Shown: piece after piece, positions 9,801 to 19,800 of the stretch
Numbering within the stretch: the first letter of the stretch is position 1
How the letters are laid out: each line of letters begins with the position of its first letter
Source: Silene noctiflora
Lineage: Eukaryota > Streptophyta > Magnoliopsida > Caryophyllales > Caryophyllaceae
Direction of reading: 5' to 3'
DNA length: 30,068 nt
NCBI GenBank assembly: GCA_009801015.1
Contig: VHZZ01000120.1
Coordinates: forward strand, 234,487-264,554
Translations under genes and position numbers: made by a program
The notes under the pieces: model-generated
Seen by the model: the letters and a program-made list of their open reading frames with translations, nothing else
Told to the model about the DNA's origin: nothing
The model's database searches: none

Positions 9801-11642
9801 GCAGAGTTATCAATAAGTGAAGCAGACAGCCAGTCTTTGCTGATTCACATGGACATTGATCAGAGCTTTTTGCCATTGCCTTCACCTGTAAAAGCTGCTA
9901 TTTTTGAAAGTTTCGCTAGACAGAACCTTTTGGAAGCTGAAACTGATGCTACAAGCAGCATAAGGCAATTCATCACGACCAGATATGGTTTCCCTACAAA
10001 TAACAACACGGAATTCTTGTATTCTGACTATTCTTTGGGTCTTTTTAACAAGCTACTTCTTAGCTGTATTCAAGAAGGTGGCTCATTTTGCTTCCCTGCT
10101 GGCTGTAATGGGAATTTTATTGCTGCTGCCAAGTTCATGAAGGCGAACATCGTGAACATCCCTTCAACTGCCGAGGCAAGTTTTAAATTAACTGATGATG
10201 CACTCATCAAGGTGCTGGAGTCTGTTGAGAAGCCCTGGGTGTATATTTCAGGCCCTACAAGTAACCCAACCGGCGCAGTTTATAGCAACAGGGAGATGGA
10301 GAATATATTAGCCAGTTGTGCCAAATATGGAGCAAGAGTCTTGATTGACACATCTTTCTCAGGGTTAGAGTATGACACTGCCAATGAAAATGCCTGGAAT
10401 TTGGGACCCATTTTAGCAAATCTCTATTCCTCGGCAAGCTCGAGATTTTGTGTTTCTTTGCTGGGTGGTCTATCTTTGGGGATGCTTACTGGTGGGCTGA
10501 CATTTGGGTTCCTGGTAGTGGATCAGTCTCTTTTTGCTCAGACCCCTAATGGTTTTGCTGGTCTTAGCCCACCTCACATTACTACACGATATGCAATGAA
10601 GAAATTGTTGGCTCAAGCTGAGCAAGAAGGCAGTGATATATCCAAATCTATTGCAGAACATAAAGTAATATTGAAAAACAGATCTCAGCGCTTAAGGGAG
10701 GTAATTATACCTATAAACTTACTTTGTTATCTTTGCTACTTTCTTGTGTAACATCTGTTTGCATCTTTTATGAACCACGCAAACTGAATTTCTCTCTGGT
10801 AGCCTATTGCTATAAACCTCAATTGTTGTGAGTGTTCAACTCACAAGCTACTTTTTCTGCATGTTACTCCCTCATTCCCTTTTATATCGTCATTATTTGA
10901 CTTGAGTAGTTAAGTGATCAAATGATATCGAATTTGACCAATATTTCCTCTTAGTTTTCTTTTGTTACAAATTTATATAAATGATTATACGAGTAAAAGT
11001 AAATTTGAAACTCAAACTATGTCTATTATACGTATATGGAGAAATAAAGATAAATAGTCAAAATTGAATTTGGCTGACCCCCAAAAAAAATTGTCTGCCG
11101 TCGTAAGTTAGAACTATGAAAAGGTAAACATGATTATGCATCACATGATTGTACTGATGTCCTGAGTCCCTTGCATATCTTACAGCTTCCTGGAAATCCG
11201 AATAACATCCAATCTTTTTAAGATCATATATCTCGAGGCTATTTTCATTTTTAACCTTGAAGTTTAAGTAAACCATGGCGTTTGTTTGCATTATTATAAT
11301 CTAACAGAAAGCTATCTGTTAATATGACTTTCTGTGTCCTCTTAACAGACACTGGAGAAATGTGGGTGGACCGTACTTCCATCCCATGCTGGGGTTTCAT
11401 TGGTAGCAACTCCATCTGGATATCTTGGAAAACGTGTTAAACTCGAAGGTGCCACTCCTCAAGAAATCGAGGTATCAAATTCTACCATTCGAGAAACCAT
11501 GTTGAAGGCAACTGGATTATGCCTCAACAGTGATTCCTGGACTGGAATTCCTGGTTATTGTCGCTTCACCATTGCTTTACAAGATGATGAATTCGAGCAG
11601 GCATTGGATCGTATTACTAAGTTAAAGGAGGTCATCAATTAA
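3825..11642 (+). CDS. MMT: Methionine S-methyltransferase (12 exons, 1081 aa)
   Basis: The enzyme (EC 2.1.1.12) transfers a methyl group from SAM to L-methionine, giving S-methylmethionine. This feeds the plant SMM cycle and phloem sulfur transport; no targeting peptide is seen, so it is probably cytosolic. Exons: 3825-4056, 5087-5280, 5476-5682, 5772-5867, 6540-6728, 6829-7017, 7129-7365, 7624-7758, 8170-8490, 8938-9117, 9729-10700, 11349-11642. Total coding length is 3246 nt; all introns are phase 0 except the first (phase 1). The N-terminal methyltransferase domain has motif I ELGCGNGW (122-129), the following YGLDINPRAVKISW (from 144), GCIPQILNPNP (207-217) and FNMGGRPG (274-281). The C-terminal half (about 660-1081) is aminotransferase-like, with SNPTG (838-842) and a LIDTSFSGLEY segment (865-875). 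The expected PLP lysine is absent (SLLGGLSLG, 903-911). The length matches known plant MMTs (about 1070-1090). Intron 5 is GC-AG. The ATG follows a GA-rich leader, and the N-terminus MALNIDDFLTTCSESGDAAY agrees with the family. Confidence 0.97.
4057..5086 (+). other. MMT intron 1 (1030 bp)
   Basis: This is a GT-AG intron, AAG|GTATTT to TTCTCAG, and the only phase 1 intron of the gene. It is T-rich. I see no transposon or RNA gene in it. Confidence 0.85.
6065..6118 (+). repeat. Mosaic micro-duplication inside MMT intron 4
   Basis: Bases 6065-6097 repeat 5891-5923 of the same intron with 3 mismatches in 33. Bases 6092-6118 are an exact 27-base copy of 5820-5846, which is coding sequence of exon 4. 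The two copied tracts join through the shared word GCAAGC. In their sources the exonic tract lies upstream of the intronic one, so the copy reverses their order. This fits template switching at microhomology. Confidence 0.8.
6729..6828 (+). other. GC-AG intron (MMT intron 5)
   Basis: The junction reads CAG|GCAAGT at the 5' end and TTTTGCAG at the 3' end. Splicing here gives ...KIVQ|AADTDISALVEIEKN, matching the MMT family. No GT donor nearby keeps the frame and the family sequence. The rest of the donor matches the U1 consensus well, as is usual for plant GC donors. Confidence 0.9.
8761..8876 (+). mobile_element. SINE-like 3' fragment in MMT intron 9
   Basis: The sequence runs GGAAACAACCT, then GGGCAAGGCTAAGTACACCC, then GGGGGAGCCACT and GGCAC, ending in TTGTTATTG. 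This order of words resembles the tail of widespread plant SINEs of the Au type. The tRNA-like head is not recognisable here and I could not define target duplications, so it is probably a truncated, diverged copy. Confidence 0.45.
9118..9728 (+). other. MMT intron 10 (611 bp)
   Basis: A GT-AG intron between ACG|GTATGG and TTCTTACAG. It is purine-rich from about 9370 to 9560. It holds no gene or clear repeat. Confidence 0.85.
10701..11348 (+). other. MMT intron 11 (648 bp)
   Basis: A GT-AG intron between GAG|GTAATT and CTTAACAG. At 10865-10885 there is a word resembling the TACTCCCTC end of Stowaway MITEs, but no matching right end was found. Otherwise it is AT-rich and featureless. Confidence 0.8.
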
Positions 11643-12236
11643 AGAATGATAGGATAGAATATGCCTCGTTTTCTTCTTTTGCTGGCAATAATGATTTTTT
11701 TTTTCACGACTTAGGTGTCGGGTAATATACTTTGAGCAATTGCTTGACTGATTTTATACAAGCTGACTTCATGATATGGGAATATGTGAAGTTCCTTGTG
11801 TTGGGATGGATACTGGCTGAAACTCATAGGATGCGATTTCGGCTTGGTTTTGGGTGCAAAGTCTGCAACTGGTGTAATGCTATGAGATAGGCAAGCTGGG
11901 GCCATTATTTACCTCATGTAAACCCTTTTCACGAGCTAAGTGCTTAATACAATTTGCTTATTTGTTTGGCTACATCAAAAATTGATTTTTCGATGTGGTC
12001 AGTATCGAGTGATAAGCTGATTATGTACGACACCATTGTAGATACAACTATTTTTGTGCTCAACATTTTTTTTAGTTTCCTTACTCTAGATCCTAGAATA
12101 ACATGTTCTACAATAATTGGATTCGAGGTTAGCAAGCGAGCTGGGCACCGGCAGGGTGATCTACTTGTCACTCGACTTCTTTTCAGTTTTCACCTCCTTT
12201 TCATGGAAAAGGAAGGGAAAAAAGGGGGTGCTTTTA
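11643..12236 (+). other. MMT 3' untranslated region and flank
   Basis: The stop codon is followed by T-rich sequence. No canonical AATAAA signal is evident, which is common in plants. The open frame at 11954-12382 does not resemble any protein I know and runs into the transposon arm, so I do not call it. Confidence 0.5.
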
Positions 12237-13154
12237 GCTTTACGAAGGGCCAAACAACCAAATTGGTAAAAAACGTTGAAGGTATTTGCCAAATTGGTAA
12301 AAAAACTATAACTTATGACATATTGGTAAAAAAAGTAGTGGAATGTGACAAATTGGCCAAAAAACTAATCTACCTTATTTAATTTGTTATTCCTAGCTAA
12401 ATTTGACTAAATTACCCTTGCTCAAGTTGTGGCGTTGCTGACTTTTGGGACCNNNNNNNNNNNNNNNNNNNNNNNNNNNNNNNNNNNNNNNNNNNNNNNN
12501 NNNNNNNNNNNNNNNNNNNNNNNNNNNNNNNNNNNNNNNNNNNNNNNNNNNNNNNNNNNNNNNNNNNNNNNNNNNNNNNNNNNNNNNNNNNNNNNNNNNN
12601 NNNNNNNNNNNNNNNNNNNNNNNNNNNNNNNNNNNNNNNNNNNNNNNNNNNNNNNNNNNNNNNNNNNNNNNNNNNNNNNNNNNNNNNNNNNNNNNNNNNN
12701 NNNNNNNNNNNNNNNNNNNNNNNNNNNNNNNNNNNNNNNNNNNNNNNNNNNNNNNNNNNNNNNNNNNNNNNNNNNNNNNNNNNNNNNNNNNNNNNNNNNN
12801 NNNNNNNNNNNNNNNNNNNNNNNNNNNNNNNNNNNNNNNNNNNNNNNNNNNNNNNNNNNNNNNNNNNNNNNNNNNNNNNNNNNNNNNNNNNNNNNNNNNN
12901 NNNNNNNNNNNNNNNNNNNNNNNNNNNNNNNNNNNNNNNNNNNNNNNNNNNNNNNNNNNNNNNNNNNNNNNNNNNNNNNNNNNNNNNNNNNNNNNNNNNN
13001 NNNNNNNNNNNNNNNNNNNNNNNNNNNNNNNNNNNNNTTTGTCACCAACCAATACTTTTTTTTACCAATTTGTCACATATGACACTTTTTTTACCAATTT
13101 GGTTACTACCTTTCACTTTTTTTACCAATATGATAGTTTGGCCGCTTTACGAAG
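12237..13154. mobile_element. Foldback Mutator-like element with 11-bp target duplication
   Basis: GCTTTACGAAG occurs directly outside both ends (12237-12247 and 13144-13154). The element proper (12248-13143) starts GGCCAAAC and ends GTTTGGCC. Both arms carry an array built on ATTGGTAAAAAA with a period of about 30 bp: forward in the left arm (12260-12362), inverted in the right arm (about 13060-13130). Long inverted arms with internal tandem repeats and a 9-11 bp target duplication are typical of foldback or MULE-type elements. The centre is the N gap, so any coding capacity is unknown. Confidence 0.75.
12453..13037. other. Assembly gap (585 N)
   Basis: The run of N lies inside the foldback element. 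Its inverted arms and internal repeats are a plausible cause of the failed assembly. The N run length may not equal the true missing length. Confidence 0.95.
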
Positions 13155-13839
13155 TCGTTTAATTGAATTGAGGTTTAGCAATATCTAAATCTAAACAAGT
13201 AAAAATAAGATGGCTCATTATTTGGCTCAGGTGATGTCCATACACTACTCGACTTAGGCTTTGTGTCTGTTTTCTTTCGGATCGAAATGGTTTGACTTAA
13301 ACTAATTTTAATGGACTTGAGTTGCACGCATGCACTGGAGTGAAATGAATTAAGTCCAGAATGACAAAGACTTGTAGCAAGTTGAATAACAAATGGTTTT
13401 AGTCGAGTCGTGTTGGGTAAGTTGAGGTTTGTCATACTTAGGTTAGTTGGGGTCGAGTTAGGTTATTTTATCTATCAAGCCTGTTTCGAGTATGTTGTTT
13501 CAAGTCAATCAAGCGTCATTTTTAGGTATATGCGGGTTTGATGTCATGCGGATAAATTAGGTTTAATATTTAATTCTTTATTTTAACGCGAATGATACAA
13601 GCCACTAAATGTACTAATAAATCATTTTAGTTTAATTCAAATAAGTTAAAATCGAGTCGGTTCAGGTTGGTAAGATAAGAACAAACACAAATCAAGTGCC
13701 AATATTGTACCCTCCTCGATCCTCTCCTCCCAAGATCGATCACCTTCAAATTAACCCGGAACCCTCAAACTCAATATTCAGTACTGACTACTCACTACTA
13801 CCCTGTACCTTGAGCCACTCCTTCTTTTTAGTTTCAAAA
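13155..13839 (+). promoter_or_regulatory. SART3 upstream region and leader
   Basis: From 13155 to about 13690 the sequence is rich in GAGTCG, GGGTTG and GGTTCAGG words, typical of decayed plant repeats, with no gene. A CCAAT motif lies at about 13699, followed by a CT-rich leader (from about 13709). No good TATA box is seen, which would suit a housekeeping gene. Confidence 0.35.
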
Positions 13840-16800
13840 ATGGCTGAAGTTGAACCCATGGAATCCGACTCACTACCGGAACAAACCCCCGTTGCACCCG
13901 AACCCGTCGACGATGCTCAACCCGCCACCGCCACCGCCTCCGCCTCCGATTCCGACTCGGACTCGGACTCGGACTCGGAAGCTGAACAAGCATCGCAGCT
14001 CCAAACCCTAGAATCCGAACTCTCTCGTAATCCCGTCAACTACGACGCTCATCTTCAGGTTTACATTCATTCGTTCACTCAATTTTATGGCTGTTTATAA
14101 CAATTCTACGAGGAGACGGTCTTGCTATAGAATTCGTAATAATGTCGTATTCATTTGTTGTTGTTGTTGTTGTTGATAGTATATACAATTGTTGAGGAAA
14201 ATGGGGGAAATCGACAAGTTAAGGCAGGCGAGGGAAGCTATGAGCTTGATTTTCCCGTTGACGCCGCAAATGTGGCAGGATTGGGCTAAAGATGAACTTA
14301 CTATGTCCTCACGGTTTGTTTTTCTCCATTTCTTATTTAGATATAGCTTGCAGAGCTACTAATTTGTTTAGACAATTAGTCGAGTTTATGACTTGGTTGG
14401 ATACTTGTATGCGTACATTTCGTTAAGTTCAATTCACGGAAAATATCTTAGTCTAGTGGTTTAGACGGAGGTATTGTAGACAATAGGTAACAGGTTCGGA
14501 TTCCCCCATCTCTATGTATTGCACTTGTCCCTATTCAAAGCCGCGGTAAATGTCTTAGTCTATGTATTGCACTTGTGCCTTGCCTCCTATTACACCGAAG
14601 GAATTTCATAAGTCGAAGTCATTTATGAAACAAGTTATATAACATGAAATATGCCTCTTGTATAGGTTCAGCGATCGAAATGACTTTTTGTCTTGTTTAT
14701 AGATTTGCAACTTTTTTCAGGGATCTTTAAAATATTTAGTTATTAGAGATGTCGCTAGCGTGTGAAAATAATTACATCTCTTGATGATTCAAGGATGAAT
14801 TTATGAAACTCAGCTTAGAGTTGTTAGGAAGAACGATTAGACATGCCGGTCAGGCGGCCACTTTGTGAGGTTATCTTAATTTCGAGCCTTCCTCAGGATA
14901 AATCTTTGGGTTGGACTGATTGCCACATGAGTTTTTAATTGCAAGATAGGCTTATAACTTTAGAATATTTAGGTAGATTGGACCTAGTTGTATACAGGCT
15001 TGCTAGCTAGCTCTTTTTCGTAGTATTTGTCTATTTGAGTTTAGTTTGGCCGACATGGCCGTTAGAGAGGTACCAGGGCTAGTTTCTGTACTAAAATATC
15101 TGAAGTGGTAAATGTATTTCTGTACATTGTCTTATGCCTTTGTTCTATAGAGAAGCAAGTCAACCTTTGGTAGTAAAGGAAAAAAAATTAATGTTAAATA
15201 GACTTCATTTGGAGCTTTGTTTCTGCTTATTTCATGAACTCGGCATCAAACATTCTCACGTTTACTTACCCGTTAGGCTCTGTCTCCTTATTTATGGAAT
15301 ATATATATTTGTGTTGTTGATCCTCTCGTGTTTATTTTTATGCTCATTTGGTTTTGAAATTTAAGCTGATTGTTGGCCATGTTTTGCAGAAGTGAGGCAG
15401 TTCTTGGAATCGAAAAGCTGTATGAACGTGGAGTATCTGATTATTTGGTGAGCTATTTCCTCATTTATTTCAACTGAATAAGTTCTGGTATGTGTAACGT
15501 GTACTTATGTTGATGGCTATGCATATACTTAATGGCATTTACATGCATTAGTGAATTTTTAACCCACAGTAGCCTTTATATACTTTACAATTTAACGTTC
15601 AAGCATCTCAGTTTTGCTATAAAATGAAATGTGTTAAAAGATCAAAATGCATATTAGGAATACCAATACACATATTTTTCTATTTTTTTTGCATGTCATT
15701 AATGAATATACTATATTATCAATAAGGTGCAAAAAAACAAGAAAAAACAAGTATTGATATTTCTAATACGCCTTTGTATTCCTAGTATAGAAAGAAGTTA
15801 TGTGTTTTCTAATACACCTTCTAGAGAACAAGAGGGATTATTGAGTTATGTGATTTTTTTCTTCAAATTGTGATGTTGGTGATATCCTAAATGTTGAATA
15901 AATTTGTTACTATTATTCATTCAAGAAGCGTTCTAGGACATGGCAAGTGCTGGTGCACCAGGGCTAGCTATCTTCCTGTGCATTTGGTTGGAGTAAAATT
16001 CCCGTCCCTTATCAGAGAATATGCATTCTTTGATTTTGTTTGGGTAAGGGTAGCGTTTTTAAGCTTCTTTTGTTAGGGAAAGCATGGAGTGCTTTTGTTA
16101 CCTGGGTTGATGGTAGTTTAGTACTTGTGCTCAGAAGGATGATGATGTTCAGCTTGAAAATCATGTTAGCAATATTCCTATCATAAGGGGAAGAGTGGGT
16201 CTTGTTTAAGATTGTCTTAAACTTACAACATAGTCATTATAGCTATCATTAAATGAACCACATGGCATGAAAAAGTCGTCTTAAATTCAGGACAGCCTCA
16301 AAGTAAATTTTGTACAAGGGTAAGGAGGAAGGACAAGTCACAAGTATTGAGGTGATGAAACTGGCACTGCAAGGCCTTCGTCTTCTAGTGTAAACAGGGA
16401 GTTGAGTGTCTTGAGGAATCTAGTGAGTTTGGTCCAGTTAGGCAATGAAACTGATTGACAACACTTGGAAGAGAAGGCTTTTTTGGAGGATGAAGGCCTC
16501 TTGTTGGAAAACCTTTGTTGGGCATATGAGCTTCATTCTGAAAATTTTGGTTTGAATGTTGTTGTAAGTTTGTTTGATGATGATGATCTCAGATGACCAT
16601 AATAAAGCATTGGGGGCATAAGCTGTCCAGACTCCAGAATAAGGAGGATACAGGGGGAGACGATAGCACTCCGACATTCCCGGGAGGCTATGGGTTTTAA
16701 GAGGATATATTTTTACCCATTACAAAGACACGTACTGGAGACCCTCTTGATGTAGCTACTCTTAGGGTGTGTTTGGATTGAGGGGTTTGGAGAGAAAAGA

Positions 16801-19800
16801 AAGGGAAGGAGAGTAGGGGATATAAAATCTCTTGTTTGGATAGAAAATAAGGGTGAAGGGAAATGGAGGGGGAGAGATTTGGAGGGATCCATTTTCCCTT
16901 CTCTAAGGCAAATCAAAATCTCTCCATAATAGGCAAAATTTGGAAGGAAATTGTATCCAAACACCCACACCCCATTTGTCCTCCCCTTCCCTTACCTCCC
17001 TTTATCTTCCCTCCTTCCCCATCCCCTCTTTTTCCCTCCACTTTTGCTATCCAATCACATCCTTAAGGGTGTGTTTGGATAGCAAAAGTGGAGGGAAAGG
17101 AAGGGGAGGGGGAAGGAGGGAAGGGAAAGGGAGAGAAGGGAAGGGGAGGGGGAATGAAGTGTGGGTGTTTGGATACAATTTCCCTCCAAATCTTGCCTAT
17201 TGTGCAGAGATTTTGATTAGGCTTGGAGGAGGGAAATTGGATTCCTCCAAATCTCTCCCCTCCATTTCCCTCCAACCTCATTTGCTATCCAAACAAGGGA
17301 TTTTAAATCCCTTACTCTCCCTCCCTTTCTTTTCCCTCTAAATCTTCAAACACACCCTAAGGATAAAGCCATTAAGGAGTTGGTAAGTAGTGTTTGCGAT
17401 GATAACAATGATAGAAAGGCCTTAAAACCCTTAGCAACATAATTTCAAGTACTTACTAAAAAAGAAATGGGCTGACACTTGGCAGGAGTTAAGCAACTTG
17501 AAAACAACTGTTAACACTAATAGAAAGGCCTTGAAACCTTTCTTATCAGTCTCGTTAGCTTTTTCTGTATGTATGTTGTGTGGAGGACTTCTTCTCTTTC
17601 TTATACGTCATTAGTTTCTGATATTGGAAAAAAATCGTCTTATCTGTTTTCCTGTTCTAAGTGGAATTATAGTTTTTGAAGTACACAAATTTCATAGATG
17701 TGAATCAATTTTGTTGACTTTGCCTTTATTTCGCAGTCTGTTCCTCTTTGGTGCGATTACTTGGATTTTGTTCAAGAGCATGAGCCGTCAATCCGTGATT
17801 GTACTGCTGCTGGAATTTCAAAAGCCAGGGACTTGTTTGAACGTGCTCTTACAGCTGGTGGTTTACATTTTTCTGGAGGTAGTAAGATTTGGGAAGCCTA
17901 TAAAGACTTTGAGCAAGCCGTCTGCCTTACAATTACCGATTCTGATATTGAGGTATTTTTGTTTGATGTCTGTTTGGTCGAAACGGACGTTTCTGCCGAT
18001 GTTTACCCTTATGACTTATGAATATACATATCACACGTAATAATGCAAGGTGATAATGCATATTTTGTGGCATTGTTTAAAAGATCCCTTCCCCCTTTTA
18101 CACACAAAGTGTTAACATCAGTCAACAAGAGCATTGTTTCCACTACCTAGTGTTAACCGATGGTATTAAATACTCTGTTTTAGACTTGATCTCTCGATCT
18201 TAATTGATGCACCCTTGATACCGCAACAAGTTGCGCTGCAGTAACCTCTAAAACTTTAATAAATCTGCAATGTGTTTCGCCCTTAATTTAATTCAATGGC
18301 TAATTAGCTCCCGCGTCCACCTTCTTGCTCCGAAGAGTAGTTTGTCGTCCTGACGTTGACCTTTGCTAGGAACGTTCCACGTTCTGATTATTCTTCTCCA
18401 ATACCTAATGGCATTCACCGTGCTATGCTAATTTCATCCATCCTATCCTCTTGGACATTGAAAATATTGTCATTGAACAAGTCAGCTCTCTCCATTTTTC
18501 CATTTATCATCCCTTATATGAAAGTAGACAGATTAGACAGCTTTCACATTTTTCTTACCTGCCTCTGGTAAACCAAGATCCACTTTCTTTATTAACCATT
18601 TCAAAGAGAGGAAAGTTTCTGGTATGTCTAAAATGTGCGTAATATAAGGGAAAATATCCAACCTGCACAAATAGAATCTGTCTAGGAACTATATATTTAT
18701 TTTATATTTCATGTGCAGTAGACCCTTTAGTTAGAGTGTGTCAGGTTAGGCATTCTTTTTGGAGGACTTTGTTCTTTCAGTTTTTGTGTTGTTCTCGTTC
18801 TAATTAAATACTTTCTTTAAAAATCAGTCAATCGAATCATAGTTTATGCCCCCTCCTTTAACTTGAATTCACTACACTTGCTATTGGACGAAAGTTATAG
18901 GAATGAAATATATGTGAGAGAAGAATGGGCCCACAGTTATGTAGGAGTGTATTTGTGGGTTTTTTTAACTAATAAAAAGTGAGAGTATAGTGATTAGTGA
19001 ATTAATTTGAATGTCCCATGATGGAAAATTAGTGAATGCAGATTAATTGAGAGAGTAGTATATAGGATAATAGTTGGAAGTTTATTGATTCTAATGGATG
19101 TGGCAGAGCATCTCTCAATAGGTTGCAGACTCTGGCTTAGTGTTACCTCCGATGTTCTTTAGACTGTTTGATTTAATTTTACGCTAGTTAAACACAAATA
19201 TTATCCTCTCTGTACATGAATGCCATTTTCAATTCCCCTCACATATTTTGAAAAATGTAGAAAATTTGAATGAATAGAGTTTAATTTTGAAAGTATGATC
19301 CTGGATAGGTAAAATTTTTGTATATTTTTCTTCGAAATTGCTGCTTAGGGAGTTTTTTTCCGTCAAGTTATTTTAATGTGCTGCTCCCATTTACCAGGGA
19401 AAAGAGAAGCAGATCCAGCGCATTCGTAGTTTATATCAAAGACAGTTATCGGTTCCTTTAGCTGATTTAAAGTCTACTCTCAGTGCTTACAAAATGTGGG
19501 AGATAGAGCAAGGCAGTGATCTTGATGTGAACTCTGACGATCTGAATGGTATATCTCCTCATGTTGCTTCTGCTTATAAGAAGGCATTGGAAATGTATTC
19601 GGCTCGTATTGATCTGGAAGAACAAATATCGAAGGCGGATGTGCCCGATGCAGAAAGGCTTCCATTGTTCAAGGTATGTGCATATTGTTTTCGGTTACGC
19701 TTGCTTGCAAAGGGCAGGAGTGTCATTCCGGTTGTGCATGATGAGTCAGACAGTCAGTAATGCACCCATCAGTCATCACTAAATATTCAAGTATAATTTA

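Noticed and set aside
10865..10890. Stowaway-like TACTCCCTC end in MMT intron 11
   Set aside because: No matching right terminal repeat or TA duplication could be found.
12393..13188. Open frames of 200-250 codons around 12400-13190
   Set aside because: They consist almost entirely of N-derived X residues.
13696..13839. N-terminal extension of the SART3 frame upstream of 13840
   Set aside because: It would start at GTG, has no ATG, and lies in the CT-rich leader.
14449..14520. A functional tRNA gene
   Set aside because: Boxes A and B are present, but no acceptor stem or clear anticodon arm forms, and A58 of the T-loop is not in place.
16863..17341. Open frames over the MITE pair
   Set aside because: Their P/S/F-rich and G/R-rich translations come from the purine/pyrimidine tracts of the MITEs.
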